Notes: generated by a model not told the origin, from the letters alone. A stretch of 64,000 bases of DNA from Herbiconiux sp. (GCF_004297105.1 NZ_SCVE01000007.1:124001-188000), one strand, 5' to 3'. Positions 6,891-17,661 are shown, numbered from the stretch's first letter. Program-made: numbers and translations.

Positions 6891-8627
6891 TCAGTGCGGG
6901 TGACCCAGAGCGCGGTGCACCGAGTGCACCGCGCTCGCGCCCTCGCCCACGGCGGCCGCCACGCGTTTCATCGAGCCGCGCCGAACGTCCCCGACCGCGA
7001 ACAGTGTGGGCACGCTCGTCTCGAAAGGCAGAGGCGCACGCCCGAGCGCGGCCCAGACATCCGAGACGGCGCCGGATGAGACGACCGCCGCGAGATCGGT
7101 GTCGGTCAGTACGAACCCGTCGGCGTCGGTCGCCACCGAGGTGAGCCACCCTGTCTCCGGCACGGCCCCCGCGAAACAGAAGAGCCCGCTGCACGGCACC
7201 TCCGAGCGGGTGCCCTCCGGCCCGGTCACGGTCACCGAGCTGAGCGTCGTGTCGCCGTGCAGCTCGGTGACCTGCGAGCCCGTGAGTACGGCGATACCCG
7301 GATGCGCGCTCAGCCGATCCGCGAGATAGCTCGACATGTCCTTGCCGAGAGAGCTCCGGATGACGATGGTGACCGCACTCCCGGCCGCCGCCAGGTGCAG
7401 CGCCGCCTGTCCCGCCGAATTCGCACCGCCCACCACCACGACGGGCCGCGTCTCGCACTCCCGCACCTCGAGGTCGGTGGCGGCGTAGTAGATGCTCGTC
7501 TCCTCGAACTCGCTCCACCGGTCGAGAGGCAGCGCCCGGTAGTGGGCGCCGGTCGCGATGATGGCGGCCCGTGGCGCGATCGTGGTGCCATCGGAGAGCT
7601 CGAGCGTCAGGGCCCCCGATGCGGTGTCGAGCCGCGTCACCGTGCAGGGTGTGTAGATCTGGGCTCCGAACTTCTCGGCCTGCAGTGCCGACCGTGCCAG
7701 CAGCTCGGCCCCGCTGATGCCCGAGGGGAAGCCCAGGTAGTTCTCGATCCGGGAGCTGGCCGCTGCCTGACCGCCCACGGCCACCGAGTCGAGCACGACC
7801 GTCTCCAGCCCCTCGGACGCCCCGTACACGCCGGCCGCCATACCGGCCGGACCGGCACCGATCACCACGAGGTCGACGTCGCGCGCACCGATCGGATAGG
7901 CGAGCCCCAGAACCTCGGCCAGATCGCCGGGGGTCGCCCGCGCGAAGACCGCCGTGGGGCTCGACACCAGCGGCAGGGCGGCCGTGGTCGACCCCGTGTC
8001 GCGCAGTCGCGCCTCGCCCGCCGGGGTGTTCGCCTCCACCCAGATGTGCGGGATGCCCTGCCGCGCCGCGTACGTGCGCAATCGCAGGGACTCACGGGAG
8101 TGGGAGTCGCCGATGATCTCGATCGCGCGGGCGACCACGCCCGTGCGCAGCACGGCGCGACGGGCGATCAGCATTCGGAGCAGCGCATCCGAGAGCTCCG
8201 CCTCCGAGGCCATGATGCGGCGGAATTCGGCGGCGCCGATCCTGCGCACGACGGATTCCCCCCGCGTCTGCGCGGTGACGAACGAGGTCTGGCCCGTGAG
8301 CAGCGCGAGCTCGCCCACGACGCTGCCGGCCGAGTAGCGCACCACCGTGTCGGGCTCGCCGTGAGCGGGGTACCCGACGATGTCGACCCCGCCGCGGACG
8401 ACCAGGAAGAGCTCCTGCGGATCCTGGCCGGCTCGGTAGAGCACGACGCCGTCGGGCAGCTGCTCCACCTCGCCGTACTGCTCGAGCCGCTGCCGCAACG
8501 AGTCGGCGAGCGGGGCGAACGCCTCCGCTACGTCACGCGCGTCGGTGCCTTCGGGGTGCACGAACTCGGCGGCGGGTGGCGGTGTGGTCACGAATCCGAC
8601 GCTATCGGTCCCCGCAGTCTCTGTCAT
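6891..8627 (-). CDS. cNMP-binding domain fused to a thioredoxin-reductase-like flavoprotein without CxxC
   Basis: A 578-residue fusion. Residues about 35-150 form a cyclic-nucleotide-binding/CRP-type sensory domain (SAGSVVGELALLTG). A linker of about 100 residues follows. Residues about 275-578 are a thioredoxin-reductase-type FAD/NAD(P)H module with VIGAGPAGMAAGVY (FAD) and VVVVGGANSAGQAA (NADPH). The usual CATC redox motif is replaced by YAATD, so it cannot reduce thioredoxin by the classical dithiol route. The start ATG at 8627 removes an implausible Arg-rich leader that overlaps the next gene. It may be a cNMP-gated NAD(P)H oxidoreductase. Confidence 0.82.
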   Translation of the reverse strand: MTETAGTDSVGFVTTPPPAAEFVHPEGTDARDVAEAFAPLADSLRQRLEQYGEVEQLPDGVVLYRAGQDPQELFLVVRGGVDIVGYPAHGEPDTVVRYSAGSVVGELALLTGQTSFVTAQTRGESVVRRIGAAEFRRIMASEAELSDALLRMLIARRAVLRTGVVARAIEIIGDSHSRESLRLRTYAARQGIPHIWVEANTPAGEARLRDTGSTTAALPLVSSPTAVFARATPGDLAEVLGLAYPIGARDVDLVVIGAGPAGMAAGVYGASEGLETVVLDSVAVGGQAAASSRIENYLGFPSGISGAELLARSALQAEKFGAQIYTPCTVTRLDTASGALTLELSDGTTIAPRAAIIATGAHYRALPLDRWSEFEETSIYYAATDLEVRECETRPVVVVGGANSAGQAALHLAAAGSAVTIVIRSSLGKDMSSYLADRLSAHPGIAVLTGSQVTELHGDTTLSSVTVTGPEGTRSEVPCSGLFCFAGAVPETGWLTSVATDADGFVLTDTDLAAVVSSGAVSDVWAALGRAPLPFETSVPTLFAVGDVRRGSMKRVAAAVGEGASAVHSVHRALGHPH

Positions 8628-8673
8628 GGCCCTGAGGGGGCCTCTCTGCGCGAGTCGCCGGATGCGGCGCGCC

Positions 8674-9948
8674 CTACGACCCGGAGAGTGCCAGGGGCAC
8701 GGTGTGCACCCCCGATGAGGTCGTGAACGTCGCGGTGCCCACGACGTCCCCGATCGCGGCAGAGAGTGTTCCGTCACTCGACGTGAGCTCGTCGAGCGCG
8801 ATGGTGGTGGTCACCGGTTCGTCGCCGAACACCACCGCCGACACGGCACCGCTCGCCGATGCCACGAGTTGCACGGGAGCCGCATCCGACCCCGCCTCCG
8901 CCGGAACGGTGTACGTACCCAGTGCCTGCCCCGCGGCCACGAGCGGCACCTCCCGCAGTCCCGCCTGCGCGCTCGCGAGCAGCGCCCGCGTCGTCGCGAA
9001 TCGATCGTCGATCGACGACGTGCCGAGCACGACCGACACGAGTGTCACGGGCGTCGCCCCCACGACGACCTGCGCCGAGGTGAGCAGCGTGTACCCGGCA
9101 TAGCTCGTCGAACCGGTCTTCAGCCCGTCGACCCCGTTCTCGCCGAGAAGCACGTTCTGGTTGACGATCGTTCCGAGGTCCGCCTGGTCGAGAGAGGTGA
9201 GGCCGGCGATCGAGGCGAGCGCGGGGTTCGCATGGGCGAGGGATGCGACGCGCAGCAGGTCTCCGGTCGAGCTCGCGCTGCCCGGGTCCAGCCCGCTCGC
9301 ATCGGCCAGCGTGGTGGCCGTGAGCCCCTGTTCGGCGAGCCAGGCGCGCGCCGCGGTCAGATAGCCCTCCTGCGATCCGAACGCCCAGAGCGCCACCGAC
9401 TCCGCGTAGTTGTTGGCGCTCGTGAGCAACGTGATGGCGAGGGCATCGCGCAGACTCACCTCCTGGCCGGCGTACATCGGCTCGACGAACTGGTCCTGTG
9501 CCTCGACGGCCGCGGTGATGTCGAGGTCGGCCTGGCCGAGCGTGATCGTCGGCCCCTGATCCACCGTTCCCGCCGCGAGCGATTCGGGGGTGTCGGTGAG
9601 CGGATGCGCGTCCAGCACCACGAGCGCCGTGATCACCTTCGTGATGCTGGCGATGGGAACCGTGCCGGTCTCGCCGCCCTGCCCGAGCACGTCGACCGAG
9701 CCATCCGGATGGGCGATCCCGACCGCACCCGACCCCACCTGCGGGAACTGGAGGACGGCCGGAGTGCCCGCGGGGATGACGACATCGGTGGGCACCGCTG
9801 TCGCGGTCTGCGTGGCGGCCGTCGGTGCGGCGGCGCCACCGGAGGCGGAGGGTGCCGTGCAGCCGGTGACGGTGACGGTCACGGCCACCGCGACGACCGC
9901 GATCCCGAGGGTCAGGCGCGAGGGGCGGGTCCAACGGCTCGATCTCAC
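8674..9948 (-). CDS. D-alanyl-D-alanine carboxypeptidase-like lipoprotein (low-molecular-weight PBP)
   Basis: A 424-residue penicillin-binding serine hydrolase of the S11/DacA type. A hydrophobic signal sequence ends in a lipobox VTGC (Cys30), so it should be anchored to the outer membrane leaflet. The three catalytic motifs are visible: SITK (Ser101, Lys104), SAN (177-179) and KTGS (277-280). The region between is consistent with the carboxypeptidase core, with a short C-terminal beta domain. It should trim the terminal D-Ala of peptidoglycan stem peptides. The stop is 46 nt before the start of the cNMP-flavoprotein gene on the same strand. Confidence 0.85.
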   Translation of the reverse strand: MRSSRWTRPSRLTLGIAVVAVAVTVTVTGCTAPSASGGAAAPTAATQTATAVPTDVVIPAGTPAVLQFPQVGSGAVGIAHPDGSVDVLGQGGETGTVPIASITKVITALVVLDAHPLTDTPESLAAGTVDQGPTITLGQADLDITAAVEAQDQFVEPMYAGQEVSLRDALAITLLTSANNYAESVALWAFGSQEGYLTAARAWLAEQGLTATTLADASGLDPGSASSTGDLLRVASLAHANPALASIAGLTSLDQADLGTIVNQNVLLGENGVDGLKTGSTSYAGYTLLTSAQVVVGATPVTLVSVVLGTSSIDDRFATTRALLASAQAGLREVPLVAAGQALGTYTVPAEAGSDAAPVQLVASASGAVSAVVFGDEPVTTTIALDELTSSDGTLSAAIGDVVGTATFTTSSGVHTVPLALSGS

Positions 9949-10020
9949 CCCGAGAGTCTAAAGGGGCACCGTGGGTGTCTCTCCGGCCCCGCCCGAGCCG
10001 TGCCGGACTACTGTCGACCC

Positions 10021-10995
10021 ATGGCCCTCGACGTGACTCCCCTCGGTGAGAAAGTGACTCTCGCCCAGGTCGCCGCCGACCGGCGGGCGCACGGAGGGTC
10101 CCTCACGAGTGATCCCCGGGTCGTGCGCGTCGCGCTCGCCGTGATCGGGGTCGTCGTCATCGTCGTGCTGGCCTGGCTCATCGGTCTCGAGGTGGTGCAG
10201 CTGGCTGCCCTCGCCCTGTCGCCGTTCGTGATCGCCGCGCCGATCGCGGCCCTGCTGTTCTGGGCGGGGGCGGTGGGATTCGCGCGGTACTGGCGGTCGG
10301 AGACGGCCGACCATCGATTCATCCGCCTCGACCGGTTCGCCGACGCCAATCAGCTCGCCGTCGTGGAGGGACGCTCGGAGTCGCCCGCGACGGGAGTGAT
10401 CTTCGAGCAGAGCCGCGACCGGTACCTGTCCCTGCGCGTGGTCAGCGGGCGGCATCCGCTGTTCGAGGTGGCGAACCTCGTGTCGGTGGTGCGCATCGAC
10501 GCTCAGCGCAGTGCGGCCACCAACTGGACCTATCTCGCCGTGCCCCTGGACCGGCCGCTGCCCCACGTGCTGCTCGATTCGAAGCGCAATGACTCGTTCT
10601 TCGGGTCCACCCTGCCCGAGGCGTTCCGCCGCTCGCAGGTGCTCTCGCTCGAGGGCGACTTCGACGAGCACTTCACGCTCTACTGCCCCGAGGGGTACGA
10701 GCGCGACGCGCTCTACCTGTTCACTCCGGACGTCATGGCCGTGATGATCGATCACGCCGCGGACTTCGACGTGGAGGTGGTCGGCGATCGCGCCTACTTC
10801 TTCGTCGACCGCGCCGTCGACCTCGCGTCGCCTGCGTTCTGGACGAGCGTCGACGCCATCCTCGGCAGCATCGCGCCGAAGCTCTCGCGGGTCTCCGACC
10901 GCTACACCGATGAGCGGCCCGCGGCCGAGCGCGCGGGCCTGGTGAGGCGCGGGCAGCCGCGGGCGCGCCGGGTTCCGCGCGGGGGCCAGGGCTGA
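10021..10995 (+). CDS. Membrane protein of unknown function, DUF3137-like
   Basis: A 324-residue protein with two adjacent hydrophobic helices at about residues 40-60 and 66-85 and a large soluble C-terminal part. The segment EGDFDEHFTLYCPEGYERDA followed by LYLFTPDVMAVMIDH resembles, from memory, the core of DUF3137-type proteins. The C-terminus is strongly basic (RRGQPRARRVPRG). The ATG at 10021 is chosen because it opens the non-overlapping reading frame after the divergent lipoprotein gene. The next gene starts 5 nt downstream, so the two are probably co-transcribed. No function is assigned. Confidence 0.65.
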   Translation: MALDVTPLGEKVTLAQVAADRRAHGGSLTSDPRVVRVALAVIGVVVIVVLAWLIGLEVVQLAALALSPFVIAAPIAALLFWAGAVGFARYWRSETADHRFIRLDRFADANQLAVVEGRSESPATGVIFEQSRDRYLSLRVVSGRHPLFEVANLVSVVRIDAQRSAATNWTYLAVPLDRPLPHVLLDSKRNDSFFGSTLPEAFRRSQVLSLEGDFDEHFTLYCPEGYERDALYLFTPDVMAVMIDHAADFDVEVVGDRAYFFVDRAVDLASPAFWTSVDAILGSIAPKLSRVSDRYTDERPAAERAGLVRRGQPRARRVPRGGQG

Positions 10996-11000
10996 TCCGG

Positions 11001-11693
11001 ATGCGGCCGGAACGACCGCGGTCCCTGCGGCGGATGGCCCGCGAGGCGGTCTGGTGGGTGCGAGACTACGCCTACGCGGCCCGCGGGCAGGTTCGGGCGC
11101 TCGTGAGCCGAGTCGATCCCGCTGACTTCCTGAGCGGAGATCGCACCCCGATCGTGGTGATCCCGGGCGTGTTCGAGACGTGGCGGTTCCTCCAGCCGCT
11201 GATCGACGAGCTGCACGGCCGGGGGCATCCGGTGCACGTCGTCGACGCGCTCGCGTGGAACCGTCGGCCCGTCGTGGAGGCAGCGGGTCACCTCGTGCGA
11301 TACCTCGAGCGGCGCGATCTGCGTGGCGTGGTCGTCGTGGCGCACAGCAAGGGCGGGCTGGTGGGCAAGTACGCGATGACCCAGGGCGGAGGCGTGAGCA
11401 GGATCGACGCCATGCTCGCCGTGGCCGCCCCCTTCGGCGGGTCCTCGTACGCCCGATTCCTGGTGCTGCCGAGCCTCAGGATGTTCCGCCCCCACGACGC
11501 CACGATCCTCGCGCTCGCCCGCGAGGCATCCGTGAACGCGCGGATCGTGTCGGTCTTCGGGCGCTTCGATCCGCACATCCCCGGAGGAAGCCGGCTGGAG
11601 GGTGCCGTGAACGTGGAACTGGATGCAGGCGGCCACTTCCGCGTGCTGGCGGACCCTCGGGTGATCGCGGAGGTGGAACGCCTCGCTCGCTGA
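11001..11693 (+). CDS. Alpha/beta hydrolase, lipase-like
   Basis: A 230-residue protein. PIVVIPGVFE (about 50-59) is the oxyanion-loop strand and VVAHSKGGL carries the nucleophile Ser116 in a GxSxG-like elbow with Ala at the first position. Asp in FGRFDPHIPG (about 191) and His in DAGGHFRVL (about 212) complete a plausible triad. The fold is that of lipase/esterase-type enzymes; the substrate is unknown. The N-terminus is basic with a short amphipathic stretch and no clear signal peptide. It follows the membrane protein by 5 nt. Confidence 0.75.
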   Translation: MRPERPRSLRRMAREAVWWVRDYAYAARGQVRALVSRVDPADFLSGDRTPIVVIPGVFETWRFLQPLIDELHGRGHPVHVVDALAWNRRPVVEAAGHLVRYLERRDLRGVVVVAHSKGGLVGKYAMTQGGGVSRIDAMLAVAAPFGGSSYARFLVLPSLRMFRPHDATILALAREASVNARIVSVFGRFDPHIPGGSRLEGAVNVELDAGGHFRVLADPRVIAEVERLAR

Positions 11694-11740
11694 ACGCCTA
11701 TCGTTCGAAGGACTGACCTGTCAACCCCTGTAAGAGTAGT

Positions 11741-11769
11741 TTGTCGAATAGTTCAGTCCGTGGCATATT
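11741..11769 (+). promoter_or_regulatory. Promoter and inverted repeat upstream of the MarR gene group
   Basis: TTGTCG (11741-11746), a 17-bp spacer and CATATT (11764-11769) make a plausible sigma-70-type promoter for the three-gene MarR unit. GGACTGA (11710-11716) and TCAGTCC (11753-11759) form an inverted repeat whose right half lies in the spacer, a possible MarR autoregulatory site. The assignment is by position and pattern only. Confidence 0.45.
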
Positions 11770-11816
11770 CAATGCGTGGCCGATACGGTCGCACCGAACA
11801 GCGGAAGAGGGAGATC

Positions 11817-12068
11817 GTGAGCACTGGGAACCGGACGGTGATCACCGCGACGAGCGGGCTGCGCTGGCGCCTCGCCGATGAGGGCTTCTGGGTCGGCGCC
11901 GCGGGCGGGGTGTTCGCCGGCACGATCGATCAGAACGGCACCCATTTCTACGCCCGCAACCAGTTCGGGGAGTACATCGGCGACTTCGTCGACTTCGAGC
12001 ACGCCCAGGTGGCGCTCGAGTCGCGTCTGCCCGAGATCGCCGCCGTTTCCGCACTGCGAGTGGCGTGA
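11817..12068 (+). CDS. Small protein of unknown function upstream of MarR
   Basis: An 83-residue protein beginning VSTGNRTVITATSGLRW. It is rich in Gly, Phe and Tyr and predicted by eye to be mostly short beta strands (EGFWVGAAGGVFAGTI, then FYARNQFGEYIGDF), ending in a helix (FEHAQVALESRLPE). The GTG at 11817 is chosen over one at 11760 because GAGG (11807-11810) lies 6 nt before it. The stop overlaps the MarR start (TGATG). The pattern recurs in the 85-residue protein at 12631, suggesting distant paralogues around the regulator. No family is recognised. Confidence 0.6.
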   Translation: MSTGNRTVITATSGLRWRLADEGFWVGAAGGVFAGTIDQNGTHFYARNQFGEYIGDFVDFEHAQVALESRLPEIAAVSALRVA

Positions 12069-12634
12069 TGCCTCAGAACGTCGTTCGCCGCGAGGCCAGG
12101 CACCTCTATGCGGCGAATCCGCGGTCCGATGCGGCCCGTGCGGCCGTGGAGGCCCTCCTGTCGCTGCAGAACGCCGAGGAGCGCGAGATCGAGCGCGTGC
12201 GCAAGGCCAGCGGACTGAGCAACAACGAGTTCCACGCCCTCCGCTATCTGCTCCAGGCCCAGCGCGAACACCGCGACACCGGGCCTAAAGACCTCGTGGT
12301 GATGCTCGGTATCTCGAATGCCTCGGTCACGAACATCGTCGACCACCTCGAACAGCTCGGCGACCTCGAGCGAGAGGTGCATCCGACCGATCGGCGAGCC
12401 CAACTCCTGCACCCCACGCCGGCGGCCGCGGCGAAGATCGAGCGGGCCTACAAGCTCTTCCACGAGACGGTCGTGCACTCGATGGACAGTATCGGCGCCG
12501 CCGACGCCGAGATCGTGGCACGCACGCTCGACGCGATCACCGAGCGGCTCGAGAACATCGAGCGGTCCGAGAACTCCCACGAGAACACCAACACCCACGA
12601 TGACACGAACACGGAGAGAGGGTCGGAATCATGA
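12068..12634 (+). CDS. MarR family transcriptional regulator
   Basis: A 188-residue regulator. The winged helix spans about residues 50-120: PKDLVVMLGISNASVTNIVD is the HTH with recognition helix, and DRRAQLLHPT is the wing with the conserved Asp-Arg-Arg. Helices on both sides form the dimer interface. The C-terminal 25 residues are a polar Asn/Thr/Glu tail. The start overlaps the preceding stop, and the stop overlaps the next start by 4 nt, so the three genes form one translationally coupled unit. Ligand unknown. Confidence 0.85.
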   Translation: MPQNVVRREARHLYAANPRSDAARAAVEALLSLQNAEEREIERVRKASGLSNNEFHALRYLLQAQREHRDTGPKDLVVMLGISNASVTNIVDHLEQLGDLEREVHPTDRRAQLLHPTPAAAAKIERAYKLFHETVVHSMDSIGAADAEIVARTLDAITERLENIERSENSHENTNTHDDTNTERGSES

Positions 12635-12888
12635 AGACGGTCTGGATGCACTCGGCGGGTCTCACCTTCTTGGTGGAGCGCTACGACGACGGCAGCTACG
12701 GCATCCGCATCGACGGATCTCTGATCGGCTTCGTCGTGCGCGACGAGCACGACTACATCGCCATCGGGGGCGAGTCGCACCGTGAGGGCTCAGTGGTCGG
12801 CGCGGCCCTCAGCCTCGGGCAGGCGGCGGCTCTGCTCGCCCGGGACGACGCCGAGCCGGCGCGACTCCACCTCGTGCGAGCGGCCTGA
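12631..12888 (+). CDS. Small protein of unknown function downstream of MarR
   Basis: An 85-residue protein with a strand-rich N-terminal half (MHSAGLTFLVERYDDGSYGI then RIDGSLIGFVVRD) and a helical end (ALSLGQAAALL). It shares its general plan with the 83-residue protein at 11817: an aromatic/Gly strand pair, an Ile-Gly-Phe turn and a terminal helix. This supports a shared origin despite low identity. It is translationally coupled to MarR by a 4-nt overlap. No function is recognised. Confidence 0.6.
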   Translation: MKTVWMHSAGLTFLVERYDDGSYGIRIDGSLIGFVVRDEHDYIAIGGESHREGSVVGAALSLGQAAALLARDDAEPARLHLVRAA

Positions 12889-12912
12889 GCGCCCGAGCCC
12901 CCGGCGATCCGG

Positions 12913-14325
12913 CTACCAGTCGGACGGCCCCGCAGACCCCGCTTCGTACTCCTCGAGCGGGGTCTCGCCGTTCGACCAGGCCGTGAGCACCGGGGTCACG
13001 ATGCGCCAGCACTGCTCGGCCACCGTCCCCGGAACCGAGAGCAGCGTGTTCTGCTCCAGCATCCCCGCGAGCACCTGGGCGTAGGGGCCGAGGTCGGCCG
13101 CCGGCAGCCGCGCTTCGAGGGCTCTCCGTTCGAGACCGGATGCGTCGCCCACCCCGTTCACGATGAGATCGAGATCGACGTCCCCTCCGTCGAGCGAGAG
13201 GCGGAGCGTGGTGTGCGATCCGCCGTCCGGTGGGGTCAATCCCTCCGGAGCAGCCGAATCGCGGAAGTGCACGAGCACCTCCTTGCGCGCAGATCCGATC
13301 GCCTTGCCCGATCGCAGCACGAAGGGCACACCGCTCCACCGCGGATTGTCGACCTGCAGGAGCACCTGCGCGAGCGTCTCGGTGCCGCGCTCGGGGTCGA
13401 CGTCGGGCTCGTCGACGTACGACGGGAAGAAGCGCCCGTCGATCCGCCCCTCGGTGTACCGGGCGCGCCGGGCCGTCGCGGGGTCGTCGCGCCAGAGGCG
13501 CACCGCGCCGAGCACCTCGGCCATCCGCTCGTGCACCTCGGCCGCCACGGTGGTGTCGGGGCGTTCCATCGCGGTGAGCGCCAGAACCATGAGCAGGTGG
13601 CTCTGCAGCATGTCGCGCAGCGCTCCGGTGGTGTCGTAGAAGGCCGCCCGGCCCTCGAGCCCCAGAGGCTCGTCGTAGACGATCTCGACCTTCTCGATGT
13701 GGTCGTGCGACCAGGACGCCTCGAGCAGCCGGTTGCCGAAGCGCAGCCCGAGCATCCCGAGCACGGTGGAATCGCCGAGGAAGTGGTCGATTCGCCAGAG
13801 GCGGTCTTCGGGGATCACGGCGGCGAGGTCGCGATTGAGCTCCTCGGCACCGGCGAGGTCGTCGCCGAAGGGCTTCTCGATGGCCACGAGCAGGTCGTCG
13901 GGCAGGTCGATCTCGGCGAGCGACGCGGCCACCTCGTGCCCCATCGCCGGGGGCAGTGCGACGTAGAGCACCGGTGCGGTGGGGCAGGCATCGAGAAGGG
14001 CCTTGAGCTGGGCGGGGTCGGAGGCATCCGTCGGCACGAACTCGGCGGTGGAGGCGAGCTCTGAGACGGTGCGCTCGGTGACGCCCGCCGACTCCAGGCT
14101 GCGGCGCACGAGACCTTGCCACTCCTCGCGCGACTTCGGCGTGCGGGCCGCTCCGATGATGCGCAGATCGAGCGGATGCCCCGCCTCACGGGCGACGTCG
14201 GCCACCTGCCCCAGGCCGGGCAGCAGGAGGCGCTCGGTGAGGTCGCCACCGGCGCCGAGGATCGCGATCGTGCGCGAGGCCGTGTCGATGTTCTGCGCGT
14301 CGGGGATTCCGGACTGATCGGTCAT
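12913..14325 (-). CDS. Glucose-6-phosphate dehydrogenase homologue, divergent
   Basis: A 470-residue protein with full-length G6PD architecture: N-terminal NAD(P) domain (ILGAGGDLTERLLLPGL), the RIDHFLG segment at about residue 175, and the C-terminal domain including DMLQSHLLMVL with the expected catalytic His. Two substrate-phosphate contacts look altered. The Lys of GDLxKR is Glu (GDLTER), and the Lys of RIDHYLGKE is Asp (RIDHFLGDS). No opcA, tal, gnd or pgl neighbours are present. It is therefore probably a paralogue acting on another sugar or regulatory in role, with the main zwf elsewhere. Confidence 0.75.
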   Translation of the reverse strand: MTDQSGIPDAQNIDTASRTIAILGAGGDLTERLLLPGLGQVADVAREAGHPLDLRIIGAARTPKSREEWQGLVRRSLESAGVTERTVSELASTAEFVPTDASDPAQLKALLDACPTAPVLYVALPPAMGHEVAASLAEIDLPDDLLVAIEKPFGDDLAGAEELNRDLAAVIPEDRLWRIDHFLGDSTVLGMLGLRFGNRLLEASWSHDHIEKVEIVYDEPLGLEGRAAFYDTTGALRDMLQSHLLMVLALTAMERPDTTVAAEVHERMAEVLGAVRLWRDDPATARRARYTEGRIDGRFFPSYVDEPDVDPERGTETLAQVLLQVDNPRWSGVPFVLRSGKAIGSARKEVLVHFRDSAAPEGLTPPDGGSHTTLRLSLDGGDVDLDLIVNGVGDASGLERRALEARLPAADLGPYAQVLAGMLEQNTLLSVPGTVAEQCWRIVTPVLTAWSNGETPLEEYEAGSAGPSDW

Positions 14326-14377
14326 AGGGGTGCGTGCCTCCTGGATCGGGACGGGTGTCGAGGGGTTCGAGTGGGGG

Positions 14378-14620
14378 TCACGCGCGCCGGATGCGGATGG
14401 GACCCCGTGCCGTCGACGGATCGACGATCTCACCGCCTTGAGTGATCACCACGTCGCCCCGATCCACGAGGTGCCGCGCCGCCTCGCGCACGGGCGCCAT
14501 GAGCTCGCGCCAGTTGTCGCCGCCGACGGCGCGCGCCACATCCGAGGGGCAGATGGTGGCTGTCGGCGTGCGACGCTCGAGGAGATCGACGATCGCCGCC
14601 TCCAGCTCCGCGGCGCGCAT
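14378..14620 (-). CDS. DUF3253 domain protein, small winged-helix-like
   Basis: An 80-residue protein. MRAAELEAAIVDLLERRTP and TICPSDVARAVGGDNWRELM are characteristic of DUF3253, a small HTH-like domain with an invariant CPSDVAR segment. The end (VITQGGEIVDPSTARGPIRI) is a beta wing. A role in nucleic-acid binding is plausible but unproven. The start ATG at 14620 fits the family. Its Shine-Dalgarno GGAGG lies inside one arm of an 11-bp inverted repeat (14624-14681). Confidence 0.8.
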   Translation of the reverse strand: MRAAELEAAIVDLLERRTPTATICPSDVARAVGGDNWRELMAPVREAARHLVDRGDVVITQGGEIVDPSTARGPIRIRRA

Positions 14621-14623
14621 GCT

Positions 14624-14681
14624 GCCTCCGGGGGTAGGGGGGTGGGGAAGGGTGTGCTCTTTCGAGTATGCCCCCGGAGGC
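14624..14681 (-). promoter_or_regulatory. Inverted repeat covering the DUF3253 ribosome-binding site
   Basis: Arms 14624-14634 and 14671-14681 are exact 11-nt reverse complements (GCCTCCGGGGG and CCCCCGGAGGC) separated by 36 nt. Read on the minus strand, the GGAGG ribosome-binding site of the DUF3253 gene is inside the second arm, 3 nt before the start. If the transcript begins far enough upstream, the hairpin would hide the ribosome-binding site. A role as an operator is an alternative. Confidence 0.4.
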
Positions 14682-14740
14682 CGACGCCCGCCCGTGGCCG
14701 GGCAGGGATAGGCTGTGCTCCCCGACGACGAAAGGCGCGC

Positions 14741-15133
14741 ATGACGCTCCCCGATCACCTGCTCGCCCTGCTCGAGCGGCCCGCGCTCTGCTACCTCGCC
14801 ACCACGATGCCGGCGGGATCGCCTCAGCTCACCCAGACCTGGGTCGACACCGATGGTGAGCACGTGGTGATCAACAGCGTTCTGACGCACCAGAAGGTGC
14901 GCAACATCCAGCGCGACCCTCGGGTGGCTGTGGCGGTGTCCGACCCCGAGAACCCGTCGTTCTTCTTCCAGGTGCGGGGCACCGTGCTCGAGGTGCGCCT
15001 CGAGGGCGCCGTCGACCACATCGAGAAGCTCTCGCAGAAGTACACCGGTGGGCCCTACCCCTGGTACGGCGGTCGCGACCAGACCCGTGTGATGCTCATC
15101 ATCGAGGCGCAGCACATCAGCACCCCGCACTGA
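14741..15133 (+). CDS. PPOX-class F420-dependent oxidoreductase
   Basis: A 130-residue split-barrel flavin/deazaflavin protein. LLERPALCYLATTMPAGSPQ is the first strand pair, VVINSVLTHQKVRNIQRDPR is the signature of the actinobacterial F420-dependent PPOX/FDOR-B group, and YPWYGGRDQTRVML closes the barrel. Such enzymes use reduced F420 to reduce unsaturated substrates. The start ATG at 14741 opens the conserved N-terminus. It is divergent from the DUF3253 gene and convergent with the MFS gene across a long palindrome. Confidence 0.82.
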   Translation: MTLPDHLLALLERPALCYLATTMPAGSPQLTQTWVDTDGEHVVINSVLTHQKVRNIQRDPRVAVAVSDPENPSFFFQVRGTVLEVRLEGAVDHIEKLSQKYTGGPYPWYGGRDQTRVMLIIEAQHISTPH

Positions 15134-15152
15134 GCCGGGCGGGGTGCGACCG

Positions 15153-15220
15153 GGTAAGTATGCAAATAAGGAGGACCGACGCCATATATGGCCTCGGTCC
15201 TCCTTATTTGCGTAGTTACC
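15153..15220. terminator. 68-bp near-perfect palindrome between convergent genes
   Basis: Arms 15153-15179 and 15194-15220 are 27 nt each with two mismatches. The 14-nt centre contains the self-complementary GCCATATATGGC, so the whole 68 bp is nearly one palindrome. It begins 20 nt after the PPOX stop and ends 10 nt before the MFS stop. The outer arms include an A/T-rich segment. It is a candidate bidirectional terminator or cruciform. Confidence 0.7.
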
Positions 15221-15229
15221 GGTGCAGAA

Positions 15230-17661
<2,432 letters not shown>

